Positions 20,706 through 29,744 are shown, counted from the stretch's first letter. The stretch: 64,000 nt of DNA from Microvirga zambiensis WSM3693 (GCF_016735695.1 NZ_JAERQD010000005.1:1-64000); one strand, 5' to 3'. The notes: generated from the letters alone by a model not told the origin. Translations and numbers: made by a program.

Positions 20706-21947
20706 ATGTCCAAGACCGCGTCTCCGCTCGCGCCCAAATCGTTTCCGGCCCTTCCCGCCATCGACGGGGTCAGAATCGCGACGGCGGAGGCCGGCATCCG
20801 ATACAAGAACCGGACCGACGTTCTCTACATGACCCTGGCCAAGGATACGGCGGTGGCGGGCGTGTTCACCCGCTCGAAATGCCCCTCGGCTCCCGTCGAC
20901 TGGTGCCGCAAGAACCTCGCCAAGGGCACCGCCCGCGCGTTGGTGGTGAATTCCGGCAATGCCAATGCCTTCACCGGAAAGAAGGGCTCGGAAGCGGTGA
21001 AGATGACCGCGGATATCGCCGCCGAGGCGGCTGGCTGCCGCGCCTCGCAGGTCTTCATCGCCTCCACCGGCGTCATCGGTGAACCTCTCGACGCGACGAA
21101 GTTCGGAAACGTGCTCGCGGCTTGCGAGAAGAAGGCGAAGACCACCGCCTGGCTCGACGCCGCGAAGGCGATCATGACAACCGACACCTTCCCGAAAGTG
21201 GCGACGCGGACCGCCACCATCGGCGGCGTCGAGGTGACGATCAACGGCATCGCCAAGGGGGCGGGCATGATCGCGCCGGACATGGCGACCATGCTCTCCT
21301 TCATCTTCACCGATGCCCCGATCGCGGCTTCGGTGCTGCAGGCGCTTTTGAAGAAAGGTGCCGACAAGAGCTTCAACTGCGTGACGGTCGACAGCGACAC
21401 CTCCACCTCCGACACGCTGCTCTTCTTCGCGACGGGGGCCGCCGCCGCCAAGGGCGCGCCGGCGATCGCGCTCCCGAGCGACCGTCGCCTGAAGGAATTC
21501 CGCGGTGCCCTGGAGAGCCTGCTCTGCGATCTCGCCCAGCAGGTCGCCCGCGACGGTGAGGGCGCGCGCAAATTCGTCACCGTGAAGGTGACCGGCGCCA
21601 CGGGCGCCATCTCCGCCAAGCGCATCGCCATGTCCATCGCCAATTCGCCGCTGGTGAAGACGGCCGTTGCCGGCGAGGATGCCAATTGGGGCCGCGTGGT
21701 CATGGCCGTCGGCAAGGCGGGCGAGCCCGCCGAACGCGACAAGCTCGCAATCTGGTTCGGCGACATTCGCGTCGCCGTCAAAGGCGCCCGCGACCCGGAA
21801 TACGACGAGGCCAAGACCACCGCCTATATGAGGGGCGACGAGATCACGATCCGCGTCGATCTCGGCCTCGGCCGGGGCGAAGCCAAGGCCTGGACCTGCG
21901 ACCTCACCAAGGCCTATGTGGAAATCAACGGCGACTACCGGAGCTGA
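20706..21947 (+). CDS. argJ: Bifunctional glutamate N-acetyltransferase / amino-acid acetyltransferase ArgJ
   Basis: 413 residues. ArgJ transfers the acetyl group from N-acetylornithine to glutamate, closing the arginine acetyl cycle, and many forms also use acetyl-CoA. The autoproteolysis site is [10 protein letters not shown], where Thr195 becomes the catalytic N-terminal nucleophile of the beta chain. The C-terminus [13 protein letters not shown] is characteristic. ATG 20706 gives the family length, though the frame is open upstream from 20631. mutT follows on the same strand after one opposite-strand gene and a repeat; argJ and mutT are often neighbours in rhizobia. Confidence 0.96.
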   Translation: MSKTASPLAPKSFPALPAIDGVRIATAEAGIRYKNRTDVLYMTLAKDTAVAGVFTRSKCPSAPVDWCRKNLAKGTARALVVNSGNANAFTGKKGSEAVKMTADIAAEAAGCRASQVFIASTGVIGEPLDATKFGNVLAACEKKAKTTAWLDAAKAIMTTDTFPKVATRTATIGGVEVTINGIAKGAGMIAPDMATMLSFIFTDAPIAASVLQALLKKGADKSFNCVTVDSDTSTSDTLLFFATGAAAAKGAPAIALPSDRRLKEFRGALESLLCDLAQQVARDGEGARKFVTVKVTGATGAISAKRIAMSIANSPLVKTAVAGEDANWGRVVMAVGKAGEPAERDKLAIWFGDIRVAVKGARDPEYDEAKTTAYMRGDEITIRVDLGLGRGEAKAWTCDLTKAYVEINGDYRS

Positions 21948-21956
21948 CCGGCCCGG

Positions 21957-22331
21957 TCAGGGAATGACCCTGACCTTCATTTTGGTCGTGACGCGCATCG
22001 GGCCGCCGTATTGGTCGGTTCCGATGATGGCATAGGAAAACTCGTCCGGTCCCTGATAGCCCGGCTTCGCTACGTAATAGGGCATGATCCCTTGCACACC
22101 GGCCATTCCGGCTTTCGGCTTCTGAACGATGACTGCTTCCCTGATCGCTCCCTCAATGCCGTTCAGGCCGAAGCCGCATCCCTTGCCGGCCTTGACGGTC
22201 ATCTCGCCTTCCAGATTCGCGACATGCGAGTTGAACGTCATCGGCGCCACGGCGCAGTCCTGGGCTTGTGCGCCGGCCGCGAGGAACGTGCAGGTAAGGC
22301 CGAAAACGGCCAGGGAAACAGGCTTTCTCAT
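21957..22331 (-). CDS. Small secreted protein with Ig-like C-terminal pattern
   Basis: 124 residues from ATG 22331, which has GGAGGAAACG just upstream; the open frame extends 25 codons further but without support. Residues 1-24 form a clear signal peptide ending AQAQ. The C-terminal stretch with KPGYQGPDEFSYAIIG and a final strand resembles the closing part of bacterial Ig/cadherin-like domains. Two Cys in the mature part could pair. The function is unknown. It is convergent with argJ, with only 9 bp between stop codons. Confidence 0.75.
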   Translation of the reverse strand: MRKPVSLAVFGLTCTFLAAGAQAQDCAVAPMTFNSHVANLEGEMTVKAGKGCGFGLNGIEGAIREAVIVQKPKAGMAGVQGIMPYYVAKPGYQGPDEFSYAIIGTDQYGGPMRVTTKMKVRVIP

Positions 22332-22512
22332 CGTTTCCTCCACTCTTTGAAATGAAATGTAATTTCGATACAAATCATCATCTATCGTGGAGGCTGGCTC
22401 GTGCAAGAAGCCGATTGGGATCGCCGGAACTGCCCTGTGCGTAACCTCACATCACGTCACCGGCGATGGAGCCAGACAGAAAGTCGGATCCCCTTTTGCG
22501 CACGATGCGCTC

Positions 22513-22605
22513 GAGCATTTTTCGGCGAAGTGGATCCGGTTCGCCGTTAAAAAATGCGGCAAAGTAAAGAAGAGAGCTGATTCCATGTCAGTGGAAACAG
22601 CTCTA
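22513..22605. repeat. Two-hairpin intergenic repeat, GAGCATTTTT...CAGCTCTA (copy 1)
   Basis: A 93-bp element with two palindromes. One pairs GCATTTTT with AAAAAATGC around a GGATCC centre; the other pairs AGAGCTGATTCCA with TGGAAACAGCTCT. The inverted copy at 62359-62450 differs at about five positions over this length. The preceding bases (about 22485-22512) carry a fragment of the GCGCACGATGCGC palindrome seen at 47389-47432. It fills most of the 323-bp gap 22332-22654; no gene is seen there. Confidence 0.88.
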
Positions 22606-22654
22606 AGAGACTAACAACTCGCCCTCAACGCCGTTTTCCTGAGCAGATTCATCA

Positions 22655-23068
22655 GTGCCCCCTCTCAAGCTCACCCTTGTCGTCGCCGTCGCCCTGATCG
22701 ACACAGACAACCGCATCCTTCTGGCGCAACGGCCGGAAGGAAAGCAGCTCGCGGGTCTGTGGGAGTTTCCCGGAGGTAAGGTGGAGCCGGGCGAGCGGCC
22801 GGAGGAGACGCTGATCCGCGAGCTGCGCGAAGAGCTCGGAATCTCGGTGAAGGAGCCCTGCCTCGCGCCTCTGACCTTCGCGAGTTACGCTTATGAGAGC
22901 TTCCACCTGCTCATGCCGCTCTATGTCTGCCGCCGCTGGGACGGCTTCGTGCAGCCGCTCGAAGGCCAGGGCCTGAAATGGGTCAAGCCGCAGGAGCTGC
23001 GCTCCTATCCCATGCCGCCGGCCGATGAGCCGCTGATCCCCTTCCTCACCGATCTTCTCGGGCCCTAG
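22655..23068 (+). CDS. mutT: 8-oxo-dGTP diphosphatase MutT
   Basis: 137 residues. The Nudix box is complete at about 41-63 (G-x5-E-x7-REL-x-EE-x-GI). The N-terminal VVAVALIDTDNRILLAQRP, the WEFPGGKVE stretch and the small size match MutT, which removes 8-oxo-dGTP from the nucleotide pool to prevent transversions. Start is GTG 22655. Ten bp separate it from the following DMT exporter, so the two are probably co-transcribed. Confidence 0.9.
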   Translation: MPPLKLTLVVAVALIDTDNRILLAQRPEGKQLAGLWEFPGGKVEPGERPEETLIRELREELGISVKEPCLAPLTFASYAYESFHLLMPLYVCRRWDGFVQPLEGQGLKWVKPQELRSYPMPPADEPLIPFLTDLLGP

Positions 23069-23078
23069 AAGCGCATCC

Positions 23079-24008
23079 ATGTCGTCCCAGCAAGCAACGG
23101 AAGCGGCTTCCGCAACGCCCGTTCCCACGGCCGCCTTCGTCGCCTCCAACCTGCTCGTTTGCTCGATGCTTTGGGGAAGCTCGCTTCTCCTGATCAAGCT
23201 GAGCGGCAATCAGAACCCCTTCGTTCTCGCGGCCATGCGTGGGCTGGTCGGCGGCACCACGCTCGGCCTCTGGTTCGCAATCCAGGGCAAAAGCGTTCTG
23301 CCGAAGCGAGGTGAATGGGGGATCTGGGCGACGCTCGGTACGCTCAACGGCTGGCTGCCGAACGTGCTCCTGGCCTATGCCCTGACACGAATTCCCACCG
23401 CGCCCGCAGGCATGATCCAGGCCTCCTCGCCTCTGATGGTGGCGGTGATGTCGCATATCCTTTTTGCCGACGAGCGGCTGAGCCCGCAGCGCTTCGTCGG
23501 TGTCGTGATCGGGCTCGTCGGCATGGCCATTCTGATCGGTCCGGCCGCCCTCCCCGACAGCGGCCTCGACGCGGTGGGCGTTCTGATCATGGTGGCGGTC
23601 GCCTTCAGCTATGCGACCGCGAACGTCTATGTCCGCACCGTCAGGCGAGCCGATCCGGCCCGCATGGCGCTCGGCCAGCAGGTTTGCTCCGGCTTGGGGG
23701 CGATGGTGCTCGCGCTGACCCTGGCCGGGCCGCCGGCCTTCGCGTCCGTGCCGCAGAACCTGTTGCCGCTCATCGCGCTCGGCGCCCTCGCCACGGCTTT
23801 GCCGATGCTGCTCTTCATGCATCTGATCAGCCGCACCGGCCCGACCCGCGCCGCGATGGTCGGCTACCTGACGCCGGTCTGGACCACCGTCATGGCGGTG
23901 CTGTTTCTCAACGAGAGCATCGGCCTGCGCGAGATCATCGGCGGCGCCGTGGTGATGGTGGGCGTGGCGTTCGTTTCCTTAAGCGGCCGGATCAGGTCAG
24001 CTCGCTGA
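23079..24008 (+). CDS. EamA/DMT superfamily transporter
   Basis: 309 residues with about ten membrane segments in two EamA repeats. Motifs include NLLVCSMLWGSSLLLIKLSG near the start, TRIPTAPAGMIQASSPL in the first repeat and TGPTRAAMVGYLTPVWT in the second. The substrate is not inferable. It starts 10 bp after mutT, giving an operon by spacing. The 3' end overlaps the convergent thioesterase gene by 17 bp. Confidence 0.88.
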   Translation: MSSQQATEAASATPVPTAAFVASNLLVCSMLWGSSLLLIKLSGNQNPFVLAAMRGLVGGTTLGLWFAIQGKSVLPKRGEWGIWATLGTLNGWLPNVLLAYALTRIPTAPAGMIQASSPLMVAVMSHILFADERLSPQRFVGVVIGLVGMAILIGPAALPDSGLDAVGVLIMVAVAFSYATANVYVRTVRRADPARMALGQQVCSGLGAMVLALTLAGPPAFASVPQNLLPLIALGALATALPMLLFMHLISRTGPTRAAMVGYLTPVWTTVMAVLFLNESIGLREIIGGAVVMVGVAFVSLSGRIRSAR

Positions 24009-24426
24009 GAGCCCTCCGGGTCTCGAACGGGATCTCCACCGGCCGCTGGGTGGCGCGGTCCACATAGACATGGACGAAGTGCCCCTGTGCTGCGGCCTGA
24101 AGGGCGCCTTCCTGGAAGATCCCGATCCGGTAGCGCACGGACGAACGCCCGAGATGGGCGACCGCGATGCCGGCCTCAAGCGCATCGGGAAAGGCGACGC
24201 TCTCGAAATAGCTGCAGCCCGATTCGACCACGAGGCCAATGACCGGGCTATCGGCGATGGCGAGCAAGCCCTTTTCGACGAGCCAGCCGTTCACGGCGCT
24301 ATCGAAATACGAGTAGTAATGAACGTTGTTCACATGCCCATAGGCATCGTTGTCCATCCAGCGGGTGGCGATGGGACGAAACAGGCGGAAAGCGGAGCGG
24401 TCGGTGCGCGCGGGACGGTCGGACAT
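23992..24426 (-). CDS. Acyl-CoA thioesterase, 4-hydroxybenzoyl-CoA thioesterase (hotdog) family
   Basis: 144 residues from ATG 24426. The hotdog-fold signature is RWMDNDAYGHVNNVHYYSYFD, in which the Asp of DNDAYGHVNN is the catalytic position. Further family positions are SYFESVAFPD and GRSSVRYRIGIF. It hydrolyses an acyl-CoA thioester; the acyl chain is not determined. A GTG 12 nt upstream overlaps the stop codon of the alcohol dehydrogenase gene. The two genes are therefore tightly coupled on the minus strand, suggesting linked aldehyde or acid metabolism. Confidence 0.87.
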   Translation of the reverse strand: MSDRPARTDRSAFRLFRPIATRWMDNDAYGHVNNVHYYSYFDSAVNGWLVEKGLLAIADSPVIGLVVESGCSYFESVAFPDALEAGIAVAHLGRSSVRYRIGIFQEGALQAAAQGHFVHVYVDRATQRPVEIPFETRRALSELT

Positions 24427-24434
24427 GGAGCAGG

Positions 24435-25583
24435 TCACCAGGCCGCTTCGTAGATCGCTCGCGCATCCTGAAGCGTCAGCGGGCGCGGATTGTTCACGAG
24501 GAGCCGCGTCTGCTTCATCGCATCCTCCGCCATCATCGCCAATGCCTCCCGTGGAATGCCGACATCGCGCAGGCGCGGCTGCAGCCCGACCTTCGTGCAG
24601 AGCGACGCCAGCGCCTCGACGAAGGCGGCCGCATTGGCCTGGCCTTCGAGATCGGGAAACGCATGTGGCGCAAGCTCCGCATAGGCGGCCTCGCAGGCGC
24701 CGGCATTGAAGCGCAGCACATGCGGCAACACGAGCGCGTTGGACAGCCCGTGCGGGATGCCGAAATGCCCGCCGATGGGATAGGCGAGCGCATGAACGGC
24801 TGCCACCGGCGAGTTGGCGAAAGCCTGGCCTGCGAGCAGGGAGCCGAGCAGCATCGCGGAGCGCGCCTCCAGATCCTTTCCGTCATGCACGGCGCGCTCG
24901 ATGTTGCGGCCGAGCAGACGCAGCGCCTCCTTCGCCAAAGCCTGCGAGACGGGGTTGTTGTTGGCGCTGGTCGAGGTATAGGCCTCGATGGCATGGACCA
25001 TCGCGTCGATGCCGGTCGCGGCGGTCACATGCGGCGGAAGGCCGAGCGTGAGATCGGGATCAAGCAGCGCGATGTCCGGTATGATGAGCGGCGACACGAC
25101 GCCCTTCTTCTCGTGCGCACCCGTGGTGACGATGGAGATCGGCGTGACCTCCGATCCGGTGCCGGCGGTGGTGGGAATGGCGAGCAGCGGCAGACGCGGT
25201 CCCTTCGCCATGCCGACACCGTAGATCTCCGACAGGCTCTCGCCGCCCGGGGTCAGCAGCGCCACGAGCTTCGCCACGTCGATGGACGATCCGCCGCCGA
25301 AGCCGATCACGGCCCGCGCTTCGAAATCGCGCGCCTTCTCAACGGCTGCCAGCACCACCTCCTCGGGCGGATCCGCGACGACCGCGTCGAACACGTCGAC
25401 GGCGATGCCTGCCTCTTCCAGTGCATGCAAAGCGGGCGCGATCAGCCCTGCCTTCACGAGACCGGCATCGGTGATCAAAGCCACCCGTGGCCCGAGCCGC
25501 TGCGCCGCGATTTCCCCGAGGCGCGCAATGCTGCCGGAGCCGACGACGAGGGAGGGCGCGGTGTTGAAGGTGAACGGCAGCAT
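24435..25583 (-). CDS. Iron-containing alcohol dehydrogenase (group III)
   Basis: 382 residues. NAD(P) binding is marked by GFGGGSSIDVAK and PTTAGTGSEVT. The metal site is formed by Asp and His of GIDAMVHAIEAYTS, with further His residues in AYPIGGHFGIPHGLSNA. This group oxidises or reduces short alcohols and aldehydes, including maleylacetate-type substrates; the specificity is open. ATG 25583 has GGAAA upstream and gives the family length. The longer open frame to 25646 adds unsupported residues. It is coupled to the thioesterase downstream. Confidence 0.92.
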   Translation of the reverse strand: MLPFTFNTAPSLVVGSGSIARLGEIAAQRLGPRVALITDAGLVKAGLIAPALHALEEAGIAVDVFDAVVADPPEEVVLAAVEKARDFEARAVIGFGGGSSIDVAKLVALLTPGGESLSEIYGVGMAKGPRLPLLAIPTTAGTGSEVTPISIVTTGAHEKKGVVSPLIIPDIALLDPDLTLGLPPHVTAATGIDAMVHAIEAYTSTSANNNPVSQALAKEALRLLGRNIERAVHDGKDLEARSAMLLGSLLAGQAFANSPVAAVHALAYPIGGHFGIPHGLSNALVLPHVLRFNAGACEAAYAELAPHAFPDLEGQANAAAFVEALASLCTKVGLQPRLRDVGIPREALAMMAEDAMKQTRLLVNNPRPLTLQDARAIYEAAW

Positions 25584-25677
25584 GGGATTTCCTGCAGATA
25601 AGGTGCCTTTGCACCCGAGATTGCCCCGCAGGCCGCGGGCCAGCAACCAACAGCTGTTACGCCCTTAGGCGAAGACC

Positions 25678-26043
25678 TTAGTCGTTGAACTCTTCGATGG
25701 CGTCGACCTTCTCCGGATAGAAGGCCAGATGCTCCCTGATGGCCTCGACCGAGGGAAACGGCGTCTCATAGCTCCAGGCCGCGTTCTCCCGCACCAGCCC
25801 GCCGCCGTTCACCGTGAAATAGGACGCATCACCCTTGTAGGGGCAATGGGTGCGGTGATCGGTGGGATCGAGCAGGTCCATCCGGACATCCTCGCGCGGA
25901 ATGTACTGCACCGCCGGAAGGGTCGCTTCCTGCAGGGTGAGCGCCTGCGTGGTCTCGGCGACGATGAAGCCGCCGAGCATGACCCGGATCCGGTGCGGAT
26001 TCCTGGTGATGGTGATCGGATGATCCGGACCGGGCTCTTTCAT
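25678..26043 (-). CDS. DUF427 domain-containing protein
   Basis: 121 residues from ATG 26043, with GGAAAG about 10 nt upstream. DUF427 features are RIRVMLGGFIVAETTQAL, LPAVQYIPREDV and TDHRTHCPYKGDASYF; the THCPYKG stretch is the family hallmark. The fold is a small beta-tent-like domain of unknown function, predicted cytoplasmic. It lies 77 bp downstream of the NDUFAF5-like gene on the same strand and may share its transcript. Confidence 0.9.
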   Translation of the reverse strand: MKEPGPDHPITITRNPHRIRVMLGGFIVAETTQALTLQEATLPAVQYIPREDVRMDLLDPTDHRTHCPYKGDASYFTVNGGGLVRENAAWSYETPFPSVEAIREHLAFYPEKVDAIEEFND

Positions 26044-26120
26044 GAAGCGATGCTTTCCAGAGACGTTTCTGGGAAAATCAGTATAGGTCAACTCGGTTGC
26101 GGCCCAAAGTGGCGGCAGGT

Positions 26121-26999
26121 TTACTTCTTATTGCTCTCGGGTCCGCCCTCTCTCACGCCGAGCGCATCGGCGAGCCGCACCTTGGCCGATCCGGGGCGCA
26201 GAGGCTTCTGCTGGCTTTCGTGCGGGGTCCAGCCCGAAAGCCACACGATCTCGAAGGTCGCCGGAATGCGGCCGTCGGCCTCGCCGAAGCGCTCCGCGTA
26301 GATCTCCGCCGTTCTCAGCAAGGTCGCACGCCGCAGCGGTGTCTTGCGGCGGTCGTTGAGGGCATTGGTCAGGCCCATGCGGCGCAGGTCCTGCATCAGG
26401 GCGAAGGCATGGGCATAGCGGACCCTGACGACGTCCGAATCGGTCACCGGCAGGGCAAATCCCGCCCGCTGCAGCAACCCGCCAATGTCGCGCAGATCGG
26501 CGAAGGGTGCGACACGCGGGCTTGCGCCGCCCTCGATCTCCGCTTCGGCCTGGGCCAGGGCCTGACGCAGCTCCGTCAGGGTCGAACCGCCCAGAAGCGC
26601 GCCGATGAACAATCCGTCGGCCTTCAGCGCCCGCCGGATCTGGACGAGCGCGCCGGGCAGGTCGTTCACCCCATGCAGAGCGAGGAGCGACACCGCCAGG
26701 TCGAAGCGCTCGCCGAAGAACGGCAATTGCTCCTCGTCGCCGAGAACGCTGCCCGGCTCGGGCACCGGAGACAGACGGATCACGGTCTCGGCACGCCCGC
26801 TCCGGCGCAGGGCCTCGGCCGCCGCCGGCGTCGGCGTGCCCACGTCGAGGGCGAGGGAGAAGGTCCGCAACACGGCAGAGAGCCGCTCTTCCAGATCCTC
26901 GACCGCGCGGGCGAGGAGAAAATCGGCATAGCCCTGACTCAGCGCCCGCGACAGGCGGCGGCGGACGAGGGAACGGTCGAAGACGAGAGGTGTGCTCAT
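26121..26999 (-). CDS. NDUFAF5-like SAM-dependent methyltransferase-fold protein
   Basis: 292 residues. The N-terminus PLVFDRSLVRRRLSRAL and the interior RFDLAVSLLALHGVNDLPG, with LGGSTLTELRQALAQAE following, are characteristic of the alphaproteobacterial relatives of human NDUFAF5. That protein is a complex I assembly factor which hydroxylates an arginine of NDUFS7. SAM binding is suggested by ALDVGTPTPAAA, a weak motif I. A role in complex I maturation is inferred from homology only. It is divergent from comF, with a repeat at 27061-27159 between them. Confidence 0.85.
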   Translation of the reverse strand: MSTPLVFDRSLVRRRLSRALSQGYADFLLARAVEDLEERLSAVLRTFSLALDVGTPTPAAAEALRRSGRAETVIRLSPVPEPGSVLGDEEQLPFFGERFDLAVSLLALHGVNDLPGALVQIRRALKADGLFIGALLGGSTLTELRQALAQAEAEIEGGASPRVAPFADLRDIGGLLQRAGFALPVTDSDVVRVRYAHAFALMQDLRRMGLTNALNDRRKTPLRRATLLRTAEIYAERFGEADGRIPATFEIVWLSGWTPHESQQKPLRPGSAKVRLADALGVREGGPESNKK

Positions 27000-27060
27000 G
27001 AGGCGCTCGATATGGCGTCTGCCGTGCGAAGGTCCAAGGGATTTTTCAGGATCAAGCGCT

Positions 27061-27159
27061 TGTCATCCCCGGCGAGCGTAGCGAGGTAAGGGGATCCACA
27101 ATCAGGCTCAGCGCCATGGATTCCCTTCCCCTCCGCTACGCGTCCTTCCGGGAATGACA
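27061..27159. repeat. Palindromic intergenic repeat, GTCATTCCCGG family (copy 2)
   Basis: A 99-bp element with ends TGTCATCCCC and GGGAATGACA and inner GGGGATCCA / TGGATTCCC pairing. It is the inverted relative of the copies at 20411 and 53256. It lies in the 224-bp gap between the divergent NDUFAF5-like and comF genes, so it sits close to one or both promoters. Confidence 0.78.
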
Positions 27160-27223
27160 CAGAGGCGACCACCCTGAAGCTCCCCTCCTCGTCCTTCAAG
27201 CTGCCTTCGGCTAAGCTTGCCCC

Positions 27224-28006
27224 ATGAGCGAGCCCCGCGATGCCCTTGAGACCCGATGGAGCTCCCGCCTCCGCCGCGGCGGGCGGGAGGCGTGGCGGGC
27301 GGCGCTCGGCCTGCTCTATCCCCCGACCTGCATCGCCTGCCAGGCAGCGACCGGCGAACCTCATGCCCTGTGCGCCGCCTGCTGGTCTCAAGTTCGCTTC
27401 ATCGAGCGGCCCTTCTGCGAACGGCTCGGAACGCCTTTTGCCGTCGATCTCGGCCAGCCGCTTCTGTCGCCGGCCGCCATAGCCGATCCGCCGGTGTTCC
27501 AGCGTGCCCGAGCCGTGGCGGAATATGACGGCACCGCAAGCCTGCTCGTCCACCGCCTCAAGTACAATGACCGCCTGGAGCTTGCCCGGGCTCTCGGCGG
27601 CATGATGGCACGGGCCGGCGCAGAGCTGCTGCGGGAGGCCGACGTGATCGTGCCCGTGCCCCTGCACCGCTGGCGGCTGTGGTGGCGGCGCTTCAACCAG
27701 GCCATGGCTCTCGCCGGGGCGGTCTCGGCTGAGAGCGGACTGCCCTGCGATCCCTTCCTCCTCGCCCGCGTCAAGCGCAGCCGCCGGCAGGTCGGGCTCA
27801 CCAAGGCGCAGCGGCAGGAGAACCTCCAGGGCGCCTTCCGCGTGCCCGTGGAAGCCAGGGCGCGGCTGAAGGACAAGCGCGTGCTCCTCGTCGACGACGT
27901 GCTCACAACCGGCTCCACCGCCAATGCCGCTTCGCGGGCGCTTCTGCGCGGCGGAGCGGCCAAGGTGGATATTCTGGCCTTCGCGCGAGTTGTGCGAGAG
28001 TCATGA
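27224..28006 (+). CDS. comF: ComF family protein (phosphoribosyltransferase-like)
   Basis: 260 residues. An N-terminal zinc-type Cys cluster (Cys36, Cys39, Cys50, Cys53) precedes a type I PRTase domain. The PRPP loop is VLLVDDVLTTGST at about 222-234, and VPVPLHRWRLWWRRFNQA with VKRSRRQVGL are ComF signatures. ComF proteins are linked to DNA uptake in naturally competent bacteria, but most carriers are not known to be competent. It is followed by grxC after 62 bp and leads a likely operon of grxC, nitrilase and DUF1178 genes. Confidence 0.92.
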   Translation: MSEPRDALETRWSSRLRRGGREAWRAALGLLYPPTCIACQAATGEPHALCAACWSQVRFIERPFCERLGTPFAVDLGQPLLSPAAIADPPVFQRARAVAEYDGTASLLVHRLKYNDRLELARALGGMMARAGAELLREADVIVPVPLHRWRLWWRRFNQAMALAGAVSAESGLPCDPFLLARVKRSRRQVGLTKAQRQENLQGAFRVPVEARARLKDKRVLLVDDVLTTGSTANAASRALLRGGAAKVDILAFARVVRES

Positions 28007-28068
28007 AGCAGTTGTGACCGGAGCCCAAAGCTTCCTATATCCACTCCAACACAGGAGAATTCTCTGTC

Positions 28069-28326
28069 ATGCCGCCTATCACGATCTACACCAAGGGCTG
28101 GTGCCCCTATTGCTCGGCCGCCAAGAAGCTTCTCGACGACAAAGGCGCCGAATTCACCGAGATCGACATCGAGAAGAAGCCGGAGGCCCGGGCCGAGATG
28201 ATTCAGAAGGCCAAGGGCCGCACCACCGTGCCGCAGATCTTCATCGGCGAAAAGCATGTCGGCGGCTGCGACGATCTGTATGCTCTTGATGACAGGGGCC
28301 AGCTTGAGCCTTTATTGCAGGCCTGA
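28069..28326 (+). CDS. grxC: Glutaredoxin 3
   Basis: 85 residues, a single thioredoxin-fold domain with the dithiol active site Cys12-Pro-Tyr-Cys15. The cis-Pro stretch TVPQIFIGEKHVGGCDD matches the Grx3/GrxC class. It reduces protein and glutathione mixed disulphides using glutathione, in the cytoplasm. An AGGAGAA ribosome-binding site precedes ATG 28069. It is followed 15 bp later by the nitrilase gene. Confidence 0.95.
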   Translation: MPPITIYTKGWCPYCSAAKKLLDDKGAEFTEIDIEKKPEARAEMIQKAKGRTTVPQIFIGEKHVGGCDDLYALDDRGQLEPLLQA

Positions 28327-28341
28327 CGGAGACCAGATTCC

Positions 28342-29205
28342 ATGACCTCGACCCGCTTCACCGCCGCCTGCATCCAGATGCGCTCCGGCCGCGACGTGCT
28401 CAAAAACCGCGACGCGGCCGTGGCCCTCGTCCGAGAGGCCGCGGATAAGGGCGCGCATTTCGCCCAGACGCCGGAGATGACCTCGCTCGTGTGCCGGGAC
28501 CGGGCGGAGCTGTTCGACAAGGTCGGACCGGAAGCGAAGGACCCGGTGCTTGCGGCGCTTCGCGAGGTGGCGCGGGAGCGGAACATCGTGGTCCAGATCG
28601 GCTCGATCGCGGTGAAGGAGGGCGACAAGGTCGCCAACCGCGCCTTTCTCATCGGCACGGACGGCGAGGTCATCGCCTCCTACGACAAGATCCACCTCTA
28701 CGACGTCGATCTGCCGAACGGCGAGAGCTGGCGCGAATCAGCCACCTATACCGGCGGTGCCTCAGCCGTCGCCGCCGAGACCCCCTGGGGCTATCTCGGC
28801 ATGACCATCTGCTACGACGTGCGCTTCGCCGCCCTCTACAAGGCGCTTGCCGACAATGGCGCCTCGTTCCTCTCGGCGCCGGCCGCCTTCACCAGGCAGA
28901 CCGGCGAGGCCCACTGGCACGTGCTGCATCGGGCGCGGGCCATCGAGACCGGGTCGTTCATGATCTCCGCCGCTCAAGCGGGCCTGCACGAGGACGGGCG
29001 CGAGACCTATGGCCATTCCGTGATCATCGATCCCTGGGGCCGGGTGCTGGCGGATGGCGGCACGGAGCCGGGCGTGTTCCTGGCTGAGATCGACACCGCC
29101 CTCGTCGCGGAGGTGCGCGGGCGCATCCCGACCCTCAAGAATGCGCGGCCCTTCAAGGTCGAGGTCGTTCCCACCATCGAGACGGATCGGGCGGCCACCG
29201 CCTGA
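28342..29205 (+). CDS. Carbon-nitrogen hydrolase (Nit1/NIT-type)
   Basis: 287 residues. The catalytic triad of the nitrilase superfamily is visible: Glu45 (QTPEMTSL), Lys116 (YDKIHLYD) and Cys157 (MTICYDVRF). The overall pattern and size fit the Nit1/NIT branch, whose characterised members deaminate the aberrant metabolite deaminated glutathione. Its place directly after grxC agrees with a glutathione link. Omega-amidase activity on other amides remains possible. Confidence 0.9.
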   Translation: MTSTRFTAACIQMRSGRDVLKNRDAAVALVREAADKGAHFAQTPEMTSLVCRDRAELFDKVGPEAKDPVLAALREVARERNIVVQIGSIAVKEGDKVANRAFLIGTDGEVIASYDKIHLYDVDLPNGESWRESATYTGGASAVAAETPWGYLGMTICYDVRFAALYKALADNGASFLSAPAAFTRQTGEAHWHVLHRARAIETGSFMISAAQAGLHEDGRETYGHSVIIDPWGRVLADGGTEPGVFLAEIDTALVAEVRGRIPTLKNARPFKVEVVPTIETDRAATA

Positions 29206-29247
29206 TCCCTTCCCTTTCCGCGCCTGAATCCTTACGTCTCCCAAGAC

Positions 29248-29694
29248 ATGATCAAGTATGCCCTGGCCTGCGAGCAGGCCCATGAGTTCGAGAGCTGGTT
29301 TCCTTCAAGCGAGGCGTTCGAGACGCAGCGCAAGCGCGGCTTCGTCACCTGTCCCTTCTGCGACTCGCCCAACGTCGAGAAGCAGATCATGGCGCCCTCC
29401 GTCGCGCGCACGGACAAGGCCCCGCCGGCACCGATGCCGGAGGCGCAGCCGGTCGCGGTTCTCACCGACCGCGAGCGCGAATTGCGCGCCGCCCTGCGGG
29501 CGTTGCGCGAGCACGTGATGAAGAACGCCGAAGATGTCGGCAAAGGCTTCGTCGAGGAGGCGCGCAAGATGCATTTCGGCGAGACGGAGGAGCGCTCGAT
29601 CTATGGCGAGGCGGATCTCGCGGAGGCGCGGGCGCTGCTGGAGGAAGGCATCGACGTGCTGCCTCTTCCTGTCGTGCCGGACGACCGGAACTAG
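29248..29694 (+). CDS. DUF1178 family protein
   Basis: 148 residues. The N-terminus IKYALACEQAHEFESWFPSS with a following FVTCPFCDSPNVEKQIMAPS is the DUF1178 pattern. The Cys residues in CEQ and CPFC may bind zinc, as in rubrerythrin-like or zinc-ribbon proteins. The C-terminal third is helical and charged. The function is unknown. It commonly sits after the nitrilase gene in this order, as here with a 42-bp gap. Confidence 0.9.
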   Translation: MIKYALACEQAHEFESWFPSSEAFETQRKRGFVTCPFCDSPNVEKQIMAPSVARTDKAPPAPMPEAQPVAVLTDRERELRAALRALREHVMKNAEDVGKGFVEEARKMHFGETEERSIYGEADLAEARALLEEGIDVLPLPVVPDDRN

Positions 29695-29744
29695 CCGCTA
29701 CGCCTCAGGATTACGCCTCAGCCGCATCAAAATCGGGGCTTTCC

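Noticed and set aside
22513..22605. Insertion sequence remnant
   Set aside because: No transposase fragment, target-site duplication or long terminal inverted repeat is visible; the element consists only of two short hairpins.
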